This document shows positions 53,460-63,143 of a DNA stretch of 64,000 nt, in pieces (the first letter of the stretch is position 1; each line of letters starts with the position of its first letter). Where the stretch lies: positions 186,001 to 250,000 of the forward strand of contig NZ_BAOG01000053.1 of NCBI RefSeq assembly GCF_000400365.1. Direction: 5' to 3'. The translations under genes and the position numbers were made by a program. The notes under the pieces are model-generated. The model was not told the origin of the DNA and did no database searches. It saw only the letters and a list, made by a program, of their open reading frames with translations. This stretch comes from Vibrio jasicida CAIM 1864 = LMG 25398. GTDB lineage: Bacteria; Pseudomonadota; Gammaproteobacteria; Enterobacterales; Vibrionaceae.

Positions 53460-54464
53460 GTGAGTAAATGGCTTGTTGCATTCGCTTCTCTATTGGTTTT
53501 AGCTGGCTGCGACCAACCAGCAGATCAAATTCATCTAAGTGGCCCAACAATGGGTACGACTTATAACATCAAATACATCGAGCAAGATGGTTTACCAAAA
53601 CCAGATGTCTTGCAGGCAGAGATTGATCGCTTACTTGAAGAAGTGAACGATCAAATGTCGACATACCGTGAAGATTCAGAGCTGAGTCGATTTAATCAGC
53701 ATCAAACCAGTGAACCGTTTGAAGTCTCGCCACAAACCGCTACGGTAGTGAAAGAAGCGATTCGTCTTAACGGCCTTACTTTAGGTGCACTTGATGTAAC
53801 TGTAGGACCATTGGTTAATCTTTGGGGGTTTGGCCCTGAAGCGCGCCCTGATGTGGTGCCTTCAGATGAAGAACTGGCGGCACGCAAAGCGAATACTGGC
53901 ATTCATCATCTTTCCGTTGAAGGTAACAAGATGTCAAAAGACATCCCGAACCTATACGTGGACCTATCGACTATTGCGAAAGGTTGGGGGGTGGATGTAG
54001 TAGCCGATTACTTGCACTCTCAAGGCATTCACAACTATATGGTGGAAGTTGGTGGTGAGATGCGCTTGAAAGGCCTTAACCGCGAAGGTGTGCCATGGCG
54101 CATCGCGATTGAAAAGCCAACTGTTGATGAGCGCTCAATCCAAGAAATTATTGAGCCTGGTGATATGGCAATTGCAACAAGCGGTGACTATCGTAATTAC
54201 TTTGAGAGCAATGGTGTGCGATACTCTCATATCATCAATCCTCAAACAGGCAAACCTATTCATCATAAGGTAGTGTCTGTAACGGTACTGGATAAATCGT
54301 CGATGACAGCTGATGGTCTTGCTACTGGTATTATGGTGCTAGGTGAAGACAAAGGCATGGAAATCGCGAATGAAAATAACATCCCAGTTTTCATGATTGT
54401 GAAAACGGACGATGGTTTTAAAGAACTGGCTTCGGAAGCATACAAGCCGTTCATGAAGAAATAA
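53460..54464 (+). CDS. apbE: FAD:protein FMN transferase ApbE
   Basis: About 334 residues from GTG 53460 with AGGAG ideally spaced. A signal peptide and lipobox LLVLAGC make it a periplasmic lipoprotein. ApbE attaches FMN to threonine in SGAT motifs of NqrB and NqrC, so its place after nqrF is functional. Motifs GPTMGTTYNIKY, GALDVTVGPLVNLWGFGP and GGEMRLKGLN match the family. An upstream ATG start would precede the signal and is unlikely. Confidence 0.95.
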   Translation: MSKWLVAFASLLVLAGCDQPADQIHLSGPTMGTTYNIKYIEQDGLPKPDVLQAEIDRLLEEVNDQMSTYREDSELSRFNQHQTSEPFEVSPQTATVVKEAIRLNGLTLGALDVTVGPLVNLWGFGPEARPDVVPSDEELAARKANTGIHHLSVEGNKMSKDIPNLYVDLSTIAKGWGVDVVADYLHSQGIHNYMVEVGGEMRLKGLNREGVPWRIAIEKPTVDERSIQEIIEPGDMAIATSGDYRNYFESNGVRYSHIINPQTGKPIHHKVVSVTVLDKSSMTADGLATGIMVLGEDKGMEIANENNIPVFMIVKTDDGFKELASEAYKPFMKK

Positions 54465-54485
54465 CAACTTAGTGAGCATGTCCCA

Positions 54486-54719
54486 ATGAGTACATTTCTA
54501 ATTACTTTTGCTGTCTTTGTTGCGGTGATTGCCGCGATGGCAGTTGGCTACATCTTCCAGAAGAAGGTAGTGAAAGGCAGTTGTGGTGGTCTTGGTGCGG
54601 TAGGCATCGAGAAGGTATGTAACTGTCCTGAACCATGTGATGCACGTAAAAAACGTGAAGCTCGTGAAGCACTACGTGCTGAAAAACTTGCTGCATGGGA
54701 AAAAGATCGCATTGCTTAA
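54486..54719 (+). CDS. nqrM: Na+-NQR maturation factor NqrM
   Basis: The 77-residue protein has one membrane helix (about 3-24), then a cysteine cluster GSCGGL...VCNCPEPCD, matching the four-Cys motif of NqrM (formerly DUF539). It is needed for iron insertion into the NqrD/E centre. It follows apbE by 21 bases. Confidence 0.95.
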   Translation: MSTFLITFAVFVAVIAAMAVGYIFQKKVVKGSCGGLGAVGIEKVCNCPEPCDARKKREAREALRAEKLAAWEKDRIA

Positions 54720-54740
54720 TATGTGAATCCTAAACAGAAA

Positions 54741-54770
54741 AACCCAGCTTCGCGCTGGGTTTTATTTTTT
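54741..54770 (+). terminator. terminator after nqrM
   Basis: AACCCAGC/GCTGGGTT stem and T-rich tail TTATTTTTT. Confidence 0.9.
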
Positions 54771-54788
54771 CTGAGCCGTGAATGTTCG

Positions 54789-56003
54789 TTACTGGTAAAT
54801 GGTCTGATTTCGGCCATTCCCTTTTGCTTGATACAGCCGGTCGTCCGCTACCTTAATCTGTTGGTCAAGGTTGCCGTCGATGTTTGATACTCCAACGCTA
54901 ATCGTTACTTGAATACTCTCGTCCTGATAAGGTACGGGTGTTTTCTCTACACGTTGACGCATTTGTTCCAGTCGATTGACGAATTCATCATAACTGCCAC
55001 AAGATTGTATACAGAACTCTTCACCACCAAAGCGTGCAATCACGTCTTCTGGGAAATAGATCTTCAGGATATTCGCTACCATCACCAAGGCTGCATCCCC
55101 GCCGTCATGCCCGTAATTATCATTCACCTTTTTGAAGAAATCGATATCTAGCATCGCGATGTTGCGCTGTTTACATCCGCAACAAGCTTGACCAAATAAA
55201 AATCGACGATTCCATAAGCCAGTTAATGAATCTTGGTTGGCCATCCGGAACAATTCGGTAGTCGCTTCTTTCATGTCTAAGATTTGATGGACACGACAGA
55301 AAAATTCCTCTTGGTTGAAGGGTTTATATAAAAAGTCGTTAGCGCCAGCCTTCAGAAAGCGTGCGGTCATGGTGTGGTCGTCACTGCCAGAGATGCCTAG
55401 GATAGCCAGTTGGTTTTTATCCAGCTTTTGGCGCAGTTCTCGGATCATAGTGATGCCGTCTTTTACCGGCATGTCATGATCTGTCAAAACCAAGGTGATG
55501 TCGGGATTTTGCTCGATGAGCTCAATGGCTTTTTGTCCATTTTCGGCTTGAAGCGTTTGAATATATTGATGTTCTAACAGCTGAACAACATGGTGACGAA
55601 CGGTCATCGAATCATCAACAACCAAACATTTGTGGTGCTGGTTATTGGTCAAGCGCTTAAGCAATGGCAGAAGATAAGAGACAGATGCCATGCTGTCTTT
55701 CAGGATGTAGTCCAATACACCTTTTGCCAACATTTGCTCTCGAATATCTTCCTGAAACATGGCTGTCAGCACAATGACCTTATGTTTACAAGCAAGGAGG
55801 AGGTCGATGATCTCTCCATCCTGTGCGTCCGGCAAACAATAGTCGAGAACGGCACATAATAAGTCATGTTCATTCATCAAAAAGGATTTAGCTTCTTCAA
55901 AACTCTCTACGGCAAGCACTTCATAACCAGCTTGGCTTAAGATTTGATGCAAATAATTTCTGAAGGCGCGACTGTCTTCGACAACCAGTATTTTCTTACT
56001 CAA
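54789..56003 (-). CDS. Diguanylate cyclase with two receiver domains (REC-REC-GGDEF)
   Basis: About 404 residues from TTG 56003 (LSKKILVVEDSR), or 426 from ATG 56069; both keep the receivers intact. Receiver 1 (about 4-115) has VVEDSRAF and acceptor-like VLDYCLPD. Receiver 2 (about 125-245) has VVDDSMTVRHHV, TDHDMPVKDG and the K of LYKPF. The C-terminal GGDEF domain has the active-site RFGGEEF and DIDFFKKVNDNYGHDGGD. The inhibitory RxxD site is absent (FPED occupies its place), so feedback by c-di-GMP at that site is unlikely. Confidence 0.9.
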   Translation of the reverse strand: MSKKILVVEDSRAFRNYLHQILSQAGYEVLAVESFEEAKSFLMNEHDLLCAVLDYCLPDAQDGEIIDLLLACKHKVIVLTAMFQEDIREQMLAKGVLDYILKDSMASVSYLLPLLKRLTNNQHHKCLVVDDSMTVRHHVVQLLEHQYIQTLQAENGQKAIELIEQNPDITLVLTDHDMPVKDGITMIRELRQKLDKNQLAILGISGSDDHTMTARFLKAGANDFLYKPFNQEEFFCRVHQILDMKEATTELFRMANQDSLTGLWNRRFLFGQACCGCKQRNIAMLDIDFFKKVNDNYGHDGGDAALVMVANILKIYFPEDVIARFGGEEFCIQSCGSYDEFVNRLEQMRQRVEKTPVPYQDESIQVTISVGVSNIDGNLDQQIKVADDRLYQAKGNGRNQTIYQ

Positions 56004-56125
56004 AGAAGTGTCCCTACTTTTAGTGTTACTTGCATCAATAATAACGAAATGTGAATACAGTGCTATCAATAATTCAGATTATTGACTCCAGATAACACTA
56101 TTTTCAAAGCGGCTATTTATGGCTA

Positions 56126-56145
56126 TACTGTTTTTTTAAACAGTA
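56126..56145 (+). promoter_or_regulatory. LexA (SOS) box of dinB
   Basis: TACTGTTTTTTTAAACAGTA is a near-perfect palindrome with CTG-N10-CAG, 20-39 bp upstream of dinB. It indicates SOS control. Confidence 0.9.
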
Positions 56146-56164
56146 TTTGTTTTGTGTGTAGATC

Positions 56165-57229
56165 GTGCTTGAAAGAATAAGAAAAATAATTCACGTTGAT
56201 ATGGATTGTTTCTATGCTGCCGTTGAGATGCGCGATAACCCAAATTATCGGGGAGTCGCCCTTGCGGTTGGTGGGCATGAAAAGCAGAGAGGCGTTATCA
56301 GCACGTGCAATTACGAAGCACGTAAGTTTGGTGTACGCAGTGCAATGCCAACCGCAAGAGCATTACAACTATGTCCGAACCTGCTTGTGGTTCCGGGGCG
56401 CATGCACGTGTATAAACAAGTTTCTCAGCAGATTCGTGCCATCTTTGAGCGTTACACGCAAATCATCGAGCCTCTCTCTTTAGACGAAGCTTATCTCGAT
56501 GTCACGGACTCATCAGCATGTCGAGGCTCTGCAACTTTAATTGCCGAATCGATTCGCCACGATATACATGTTGAACTGGGATTGACCGCATCAGCGGGCA
56601 TCGCACCGATTAAGTTTCTTGCCAAAGTAGCCTCTGACATGAATAAGCCAAACGGTCAGTTTGTGATCCCGCCGGATAAAGTTCAGGAGGTGGTGGACAA
56701 ACTTCCACTCGAAAAAATTCCTGGAGTAGGCAAAGTCAGTTTGGAGAAGCTTCATCAAGCTGGGTTCTACTTATGTGAAGATATTAAAAAAAGTGACTAT
56801 CGTGAACTGCTGCGTCAGTTCGGGCGTCAAGGTGCTTCGTTATGGAAACGCAGTCACGGTATTGACGATCGTGAAGTAGTGGTAGAGCGTGAACGTAAAT
56901 CAGTTGGTGTTGAGCGTACGTTTAGCGAGAACATCTCGACTTACGATGAATGCTGGAAAGTAATAGAAGAAAAACTCTACCCAGAATTAGAAAAACGGCT
57001 AGAGAAAGCCAATCCAGATAAATCGATCATCAAGCAAGGCATCAAGCTCAAGTTTGCTGACTTTCAACTTACGACGATTGAGCACATTCATCCCCAGTTG
57101 GAACTAGAGGATTTCAAGGTGCTGCTGCGTGATATTCTTAAACGCCAAAATGGTCGAGAAATTCGTTTGCTGGGCTTGAGTGTGATGCTCAAGCCCGAAG
57201 CACAAGCTCGTCAATTGAGCTTTTTCTAG
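56165..57229 (+). CDS. dinB: DNA polymerase IV
   Basis: The 354-residue Y-family translesion polymerase starts at GTG 56165. Catalytic motifs HVDMDCFYAAVE and LSLDEAYLDVT hold the metal-binding Asp/Glu residues. The C-terminal little-finger domain is present, and the final RQLSFF resembles a beta-clamp-binding tail. An SOS box precedes it. It converges with recQ-like and overlaps its stop by four bases. Confidence 0.95.
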   Translation: MLERIRKIIHVDMDCFYAAVEMRDNPNYRGVALAVGGHEKQRGVISTCNYEARKFGVRSAMPTARALQLCPNLLVVPGRMHVYKQVSQQIRAIFERYTQIIEPLSLDEAYLDVTDSSACRGSATLIAESIRHDIHVELGLTASAGIAPIKFLAKVASDMNKPNGQFVIPPDKVQEVVDKLPLEKIPGVGKVSLEKLHQAGFYLCEDIKKSDYRELLRQFGRQGASLWKRSHGIDDREVVVERERKSVGVERTFSENISTYDECWKVIEEKLYPELEKRLEKANPDKSIIKQGIKLKFADFQLTTIEHIHPQLELEDFKVLLRDILKRQNGREIRLLGLSVMLKPEAQARQLSFF

Positions 57230-59151
57230 GATCGAGCGATTTCCACTTGTTTCAATACTTGCTCGAAAGAGACATTCGCCATTGCTCCATAACCTTGCAG
57301 TTTGCTCGCTTTTAACTGAGTGATAAGTGGCGTACTAATGCCACATAAAAAGCGAGAAACCGCTGCATTACTGACGGCGGTAGGTGATAGTTGGATGAAT
57401 TCGTTAATCCATGCTGATAGGTGAGTGAGTTCAGGTATTTCATTTTGAGAGCTTGGAAACGTAGCGACGTGCCCGCGACATACTGAGCAGTGACCACATT
57501 GCGTCGGTGCATTGTGATCAGCGAAGTAATGGGCCAGTTGATGACTCAAGCAATCGTCAGATTGGAATAAATTCAGCATGGTATGGATACGGTCAATATC
57601 CTTGCGTTCTTTGGATTGAAATAATTCAACCAAATGCTGAGCGAGTCCGTCTTGGCTTTGAGTGTCTGGAAGGACAGAATACACATCTGTTAGTTGTTTG
57701 CTTTCCAGCTCAATCCAGCCGTTTTGATGGAAGTAATCCAAAGCCGCAACCACTCGACTTCTCTCCGATTGGTAATGCATCCACAGCGCTTCCAAATCAA
57801 CCTGACACCAAACTTTGGCCCTTGTCGAACAGGTAAAAATAGCCTCAATAAACTGGCGACGTTCACCGTGAAATTGGTTGAGAATGAATTGCTGATCTTG
57901 CAAAAACTTGAAGCGATATTCAGCAAAATAACTGTATTTTGCGGTAATAACTTGGGCAAGCTCCAAATAAACTAGCAGTGTCTTTAATGGCAATTGACGA
58001 ATGTTACTGTCTCGAGATAAACGCAAAGCCATTACTTCCCATTGAGGAGCATGTTCGCGAATTTGCTCCAACACATAATGAATTGAGATCGGTTCTGGGG
58101 TATCACCAAACACAAAGTTTTCTAGGACGGTTAAGCCCGAAGTATTCCCAAGTAAAATGCATTCTGAACGCTCGCCATCCCGCCCTGCACGTCCAATTTC
58201 TTGCGCGTAGTTCTCGATTGACTTAGGTAAGTCAAAGTGAATTACTCGGCGAATGTCGGATTTATCGACTCCCATACCAAACGCGATGGTCGCGACAATG
58301 CAGTCAATTTGTGACGCCATAAATTGATGTTGAATCTGTTCGCGGATTTCGCTTTTCATGCCAGCGTGGTAAGCATGTGCATTGACGCCCAAATGGATCA
58401 AAGACTTTGCCACTTGCTCGGCGGTTTGCTGCTGTGTCACGTAGACGATGGTCGGAAGTTTTGGTGCAGCCGTAATAAGATCGCCAAGTTGAGTGGGCTT
58501 ATTCGCTTCTTCACAAGGAATAACGGAGATATCAAGGTTAGGGCGATAAAAGCCAGTCACTGTAATGTGTTCACTCGCGATATTGAACTTCTTCTGCATA
58601 TCTTCAATAACCGCAGGGGTTGCAGTGGCGGTTAACAATAGAGATTGTTTGATGTTGAGGTCTTGCTGATATTGCGGAAGTTTGAGGTAATCAGGGCGGA
58701 AGTTGTGGCCCCATTCAGAGATACAGTGCGCTTCATCGACCACCATTAAAGAGATAGGAATTTGACGAATAAACTCTCGAAAGCGCTCGTTCTTCAAGCG
58801 TTCAACCGAGATCATCAAGATTTTAATCTTGCCACTTTTTACGCCCGCCATTACTTGTTGAGTTTCTTCGCGACTTTGGCTGCTGTCCACTGATGCTGCA
58901 GGAATCCCTCGACTTTGTAAAAAGCTTAATTGGTCTTTCATTAAAGCCAAAAGCGGCGAGATCACTAACGTTAGATTGGGTAGCAAAGTCGCGGGCAGTT
59001 GGTAACAAAGTGATTTACCTGAGCCAGTCGGAAAGATTGCGGCAGCGGAATGACCACTCATCACAGCTTCAATGACGGGTTGCTGTCCTGATCGTAAAGA
59101 ATCAAAACCAAACACAGACTGAAGTGTTTGCTGAAGTCGGTCACTTTGCAT
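57226..59151 (-). CDS. RecQ-family ATP-dependent DNA helicase
   Basis: The 641-residue SF2 helicase has Walker A PTGSGKS at 41-47 and VVDEAHCISEWGHNFRPDY (motif II plus aromatic loop). Motif VI is ENYAQEIGRAGRDGERS, and a C-terminal zinc-like motif CGHCSVCRG follows. It is a RecQ-family protein, but residues after the zinc motif and the overall length differ from the 611-residue E. coli RecQ, so it may be a second, non-orthologous RecQ of vibrios. It converges with dinB. Confidence 0.88.
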   Translation of the reverse strand: MQSDRLQQTLQSVFGFDSLRSGQQPVIEAVMSGHSAAAIFPTGSGKSLCYQLPATLLPNLTLVISPLLALMKDQLSFLQSRGIPAASVDSSQSREETQQVMAGVKSGKIKILMISVERLKNERFREFIRQIPISLMVVDEAHCISEWGHNFRPDYLKLPQYQQDLNIKQSLLLTATATPAVIEDMQKKFNIASEHITVTGFYRPNLDISVIPCEEANKPTQLGDLITAAPKLPTIVYVTQQQTAEQVAKSLIHLGVNAHAYHAGMKSEIREQIQHQFMASQIDCIVATIAFGMGVDKSDIRRVIHFDLPKSIENYAQEIGRAGRDGERSECILLGNTSGLTVLENFVFGDTPEPISIHYVLEQIREHAPQWEVMALRLSRDSNIRQLPLKTLLVYLELAQVITAKYSYFAEYRFKFLQDQQFILNQFHGERRQFIEAIFTCSTRAKVWCQVDLEALWMHYQSERSRVVAALDYFHQNGWIELESKQLTDVYSVLPDTQSQDGLAQHLVELFQSKERKDIDRIHTMLNLFQSDDCLSHQLAHYFADHNAPTQCGHCSVCRGHVATFPSSQNEIPELTHLSAWINEFIQLSPTAVSNAAVSRFLCGISTPLITQLKASKLQGYGAMANVSFEQVLKQVEIARS

Positions 59152-59242
59152 AATAGGGAAACCTCTATTTGATGGTAAACTGTCGCAGAAAACGATTCTT
59201 TAAATTACCACATTCTAAATGCTTAATGCGCGCCCTAAAAGT

Positions 59243-59722
59243 ATGAACAAAGCTGACTTAGTCCAAATTATCATTCAACACTTAGAAGAGAAGCTGCAAG
59301 TTGCTCACGCCTCTACACAACGAGCAATTGACGCCGCGACAGATGAAGAAACTGTCCCTGAGCATAAATACGATACACTAGCACTTGAGGCATCTTATCT
59401 TGCGCATGGACAGGCCATGCGCGTGCAAGAAAGTGAAGAAGAGCTTCGCCAGTACCGCACTCTTGTGTTGCGTGATTTTGTCGATGCTCGTATCGCGGTT
59501 GGTGCTTATATTGAATTAGTGGACGAAAATGATATCGAAAAAGCTTTCTTTATAGGGCCTTGCTCTGGCGGATTGACTGTCGAATGGCAAGGCAAAGAGG
59601 TGTTTGTTCTTACGCCGAAATCCCCCCTTGGTCGTGCTTTGATGGGGAAAGAAGAAGGGGAGGAAGTTGAGATGAAAATTGGCGATAAAACAACTTGTTA
59701 TGAAGTCGTGACGATTTGCTGA
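59243..59722 (+). CDS. GreA/GreB-family transcription factor-like protein
   Basis: About 159 residues from ATG 59243 (MNKADLVQII); ATG 59219 would add eight. The N-terminal half (to about 78) is helical and charged, like the Gre coiled coil. The C-terminal domain (about 90-155) ends in SPLGRALMGKEEGEEVEM, the Gre FKBP-like signature. It is a shorter, diverged Gre paralogue. RNA polymerase binding is inferred. Confidence 0.8.
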   Translation: MNKADLVQIIIQHLEEKLQVAHASTQRAIDAATDEETVPEHKYDTLALEASYLAHGQAMRVQESEEELRQYRTLVLRDFVDARIAVGAYIELVDENDIEKAFFIGPCSGGLTVEWQGKEVFVLTPKSPLGRALMGKEEGEEVEMKIGDKTTCYEVVTIC

Positions 59723-59781
59723 CATCCCACCCATAGGTGGCTGTTATAGTTAAACAGAATAATCATGAAAAAGAGAAAGTA

Positions 59782-60525
59782 ATGAAGAAACTGCTCACGC
59801 TCTCCTTGTTGACTATCAGTGCCAGTGGCTACGCAGCTCAGTGTCGCGTTGATATTAACAACGAAGTTCGTATGGATGGTCAGAACTTAGAAATCGTACA
59901 TGCCAATGGTGAAAAAGCGGTCGTCGATGAAGACAATAACCTGTTCATCAAAGGTGAAATGATCGAGCTAGATGATGATCAAAAAGCGGCAATTGAAAGT
60001 TACCGCGAGAAGATGAATGCTTATATTCCGCAAGCGAAACAGCTGGCGAGTGATGGCTTAGCCCTAGCAAATGACATCATCGATGATATCGCAGTAAGCC
60101 TTGATGCGCCTGATTCGTTTGATAACGTTAAGGTTGCGGTAAAGGATTTCTTTGCCGATGTAGAAGCCCGTTACTACAAAGACGGTGATTTTATTCTGCC
60201 TGCTGACAGTTTTGACTCGATGACAGAATCATGGTCACAAGACTTCGAAAAGGCACAAGAAATCTTTAACAAAGAATTCCTAACCAGCGCATTTGACGCT
60301 TTGTCTGCCAAGATGAAAGAAGACGGTGGTTTGAACTTGACTGCGCTGTCTGAAAGCATGACGGAACTGCAAGCCAAGGTACAAGAACGCTTAGCTGAGC
60401 ATTCGAAAGACGTCGAAAAACAAGCGGAAGATTTGTGTGAATCACTGGATGATATGGCAGGTGAAGAGCAAGATCTGCTGAAGAAGATCCCAGCGTTAAA
60501 AGATTACCAAGTCTTCACGATTTAA
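59782..60525 (+). CDS. YggN family (DUF2884) protein
   Basis: The 247-residue protein has a signal peptide (about 1-18, cleaved after GYA). ATG 59782 is preceded by GAGAAAG. The mature part begins with AQCRVDINNEV and is rich in acidic and helical segments, as in YggN. It lies about 60 bases after the Gre-like gene and ends in a strong terminator. Function unknown. Confidence 0.85.
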   Translation: MKKLLTLSLLTISASGYAAQCRVDINNEVRMDGQNLEIVHANGEKAVVDEDNNLFIKGEMIELDDDQKAAIESYREKMNAYIPQAKQLASDGLALANDIIDDIAVSLDAPDSFDNVKVAVKDFFADVEARYYKDGDFILPADSFDSMTESWSQDFEKAQEIFNKEFLTSAFDALSAKMKEDGGLNLTALSESMTELQAKVQERLAEHSKDVEKQAEDLCESLDDMAGEEQDLLKKIPALKDYQVFTI

Positions 60526-60544
60526 TTCGCGAAACACAAATAAC

Positions 60545-60573
60545 AAAGAGCGCCTGTTATCGGCGCTCTTTTT
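60545..60573. terminator. terminator after the yggN-family gene
   Basis: AAAGAGCGCC/GGCGCTCTTT stem with a seven-base loop and T run. It also faces the minus-strand chitinase stop. Confidence 0.88.
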
Positions 60574-60602
60574 ACATGGGTACTATTCAGTATCTATACG
60601 AG

Positions 60603-63143
60603 TTATTCCGCATTCATCTGAGTTAACTTATCGCCCACTGGTTTCGAGAAGTTAAAGCCATCGTGTTCATCCCAATTGATTGACCATGTCATCACACCAG
60701 CGTAGTTCGGGTAGTTGAATGCTGGTTTCACTGTGCCACATGAAGTGCCTTTGGTTAAGCAATCTAATGCGTCTAGGATGTTCTGTGTTGGCGCCTGACC
60801 TGAGTTAGCTGAACTTGGACCCGACGGCAAGCCAATCGCGACTTGGTCATCACGCAGTGGCTCAAACATGGTGCCGTCTGCTAATTCAAAGCCTTCAATC
60901 AACATCTTAGATTGCGCCACCATCATATCCACTGAGCCTTCTGGTGCCGATCCTGGTAAGTAAGGGTTTGGCAAGCCACCGTTGTTGTATAACTGAACGT
61001 GTAGCAAGTCGAGTGTGCTGCGTGTTTCGTTAATCACAGGAATGTATGCGCCCCAAATACCGCTATAAGCAATGTAGCCACCTTGTACATAAGGGTGCTC
61101 AGGTGCCATGGTTAGGTACATATCGCCGCCCATGTTCTGCTCGATTTGCAACAAAGCACCACCTAAACGAGCTTGGATTTGCGAACCATGCAGCAGGTTA
61201 GAGCCACTTTCTAAATCTACATCCAAGCCATCAAAACCCCACTCAGCAATCAATCCGGTTAGGCTAGACACGAAGTTTGCTTCATCTTGGTCAGTGTTGA
61301 GTGTGATTGTGCCTTCTGCGCCACCAAGAGACAGAACGAACTTCTTACCTTTAGCTTGCAGAGCGGCCATGTCTTGCTTGAATTGAGTTGGGTCTAGCGC
61401 AGGACAATCACTATAGATGTCACCAGAGTACAGGTTGAAGTGCACGGTACCATCGCTGTTACGGTCGTTTTCTGCAAAGGCAACATCAATCACATCCCAT
61501 GCATCAGACATGTCAGCGAGGCGGATAGGACAGCCTGCACCGTTCACGAAGTTGTGCCAGTAGCCAATCAACTTATGACGTTTCTCAGTTTGTTCAACAA
61601 CGGTAATCGATGCCGCATCAGAAAGCGCTATTGTACCTGCAAGATCGGTGGCTTGAGCGCTTACCGTAAAGCTACCAATCGCGGCAGGTGTCCAGTTCGC
61701 CGAGTAAGGTGCTGTCGTGTCGGTTGCGACAATGGCACCGTTCACCATAAAGTCGACGTGTTTCACGCCAGAGGTTAGTGAGGTTGCATCCGCGCTTAGA
61801 ACGAGATTTTTACCTAAACCGACGGTTTGACCTGCACTCGGTGACGTCAATGAAATCACCAAATCTTGGTCACTCACAGTCACGTTAACGACAGACTCGG
61901 ACGTGTTGTTATCGTTGTCTGTTGCAACGGCTTTAAGTTGATTGGTACCAATTAGCGTTGCATTCCACAAGACTGAGTATGGTGCTTGAGCAACCACACC
62001 TAAACTGGTGCCATTGGCGAAGAACTCCACTTGAGTCACGTTATCGTCTGCATCGCTGGCATCCGCCGAGACTTCAACATTGTCGCCTGCGAGTAATACT
62101 TGGCCTTCGCTTGGTGCGGTGATAGCGACTTGAGGCGGTGTCGAACAGGCACCTAGCCCAGTCCATGCATCCTGCCAGTACAAACCTTCACCTGGCTCAT
62201 AAGCCCAGGCTGCATCAGAAGAACACCAGCCTGCAACATCACAGCGATATTTCTGGTTGAGATTAGAGACGAGTGCACCTGCTTCATAGCGGTTACCTGC
62301 CACATAAGGCAAGGCGTCTGCACAACCGCCAGAACTAGAGTCGCTGACGACGAGCGAGACTTCTTGGCTCATGGTTGACAGGTTCGAATCATCGGTTGCT
62401 TGCGCTTTGAAGGTATGAGTACCGACTGCCGCCGTCCAGACATATTCATATGGAGCCGCAGTATCGACAGCCACGGATTGGTTGTTTAAGAAGAACTCAA
62501 CTTGGGTGACTAAACCATCGCTGTCTGCTGCATCGGCCGTTACCGAAATAGTGTCACCTACATTTGGTGTTTCTGTACCTGTTGGGCTCGTTAGAGAAAC
62601 GGTTGGAGGTGGCAATTCGGTTTGTGGTTGAACGAAGATAGAAACATTGGTTGCGGTTACCGCACCTTCGTTGTCGGTGGCGATTGCCGTTAACTGAGAG
62701 ACACCCTCTACTGCTGTCCAGTTAGCTTGGAAAGGGGCTTGGCTTACCATTGCAACAGTTTGATTCCCAGCAAGGAACTCTACTTGAGCCACTTGCCCAT
62801 CTTCATCAGCAGCATTGGCTAATAGCGTTATTACGCTGCCTTCTGGTATCTGTGCGTTATCGGTTGGAGAAGAGAATGAGACTGTTGGAGGTAGGTTTGT
62901 ACCGCCACCATCACATTGCCCAAGGCCTTTCCAAGCCTCCCATGGTCCCGAGTTGTTTACCGGATTATTGCCTTGGGTCCAATAGGCCGCTTCATAAGCT
63001 GCGCCTTGGGTCCGTACTTGATCGCCAGAGTTATAAACGGTGGTACCATCCCATGCTGATAAATTTTGGCAGTTATAAGCTTGAGCTTGGTAGCTGACAC
63101 TGAGTGCCGCGATGACCGCACCATGCAGTAGCGTGACCTTCAT
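60603..63143 (-). CDS. Secreted GH18 chitinase with two CBM5/12 and four Ig-like domains
   Basis: The 846-residue protein has a signal peptide (1-22, cleaved after AQA). Chitin-binding CBM5/12 modules lie at about 23-77 and 274-333. Bacterial Ig-like domains lie at about 86-172, 179-267, 336-424 and 427-516. The catalytic GH18 domain (about 522-840) has DGLDVDLE at 638-645 with catalytic Glu645. It degrades chitin outside the cell, a hallmark of vibrios. AAGGAGAG precedes the ATG. Confidence 0.93.
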   Translation of the reverse strand: MKVTLLHGAVIAALSVSYQAQAYNCQNLSAWDGTTVYNSGDQVRTQGAAYEAAYWTQGNNPVNNSGPWEAWKGLGQCDGGGTNLPPTVSFSSPTDNAQIPEGSVITLLANAADEDGQVAQVEFLAGNQTVAMVSQAPFQANWTAVEGVSQLTAIATDNEGAVTATNVSIFVQPQTELPPPTVSLTSPTGTETPNVGDTISVTADAADSDGLVTQVEFFLNNQSVAVDTAAPYEYVWTAAVGTHTFKAQATDDSNLSTMSQEVSLVVSDSSSGGCADALPYVAGNRYEAGALVSNLNQKYRCDVAGWCSSDAAWAYEPGEGLYWQDAWTGLGACSTPPQVAITAPSEGQVLLAGDNVEVSADASDADDNVTQVEFFANGTSLGVVAQAPYSVLWNATLIGTNQLKAVATDNDNNTSESVVNVTVSDQDLVISLTSPSAGQTVGLGKNLVLSADATSLTSGVKHVDFMVNGAIVATDTTAPYSANWTPAAIGSFTVSAQATDLAGTIALSDAASITVVEQTEKRHKLIGYWHNFVNGAGCPIRLADMSDAWDVIDVAFAENDRNSDGTVHFNLYSGDIYSDCPALDPTQFKQDMAALQAKGKKFVLSLGGAEGTITLNTDQDEANFVSSLTGLIAEWGFDGLDVDLESGSNLLHGSQIQARLGGALLQIEQNMGGDMYLTMAPEHPYVQGGYIAYSGIWGAYIPVINETRSTLDLLHVQLYNNGGLPNPYLPGSAPEGSVDMMVAQSKMLIEGFELADGTMFEPLRDDQVAIGLPSGPSSANSGQAPTQNILDALDCLTKGTSCGTVKPAFNYPNYAGVMTWSINWDEHDGFNFSKPVGDKLTQMNAE

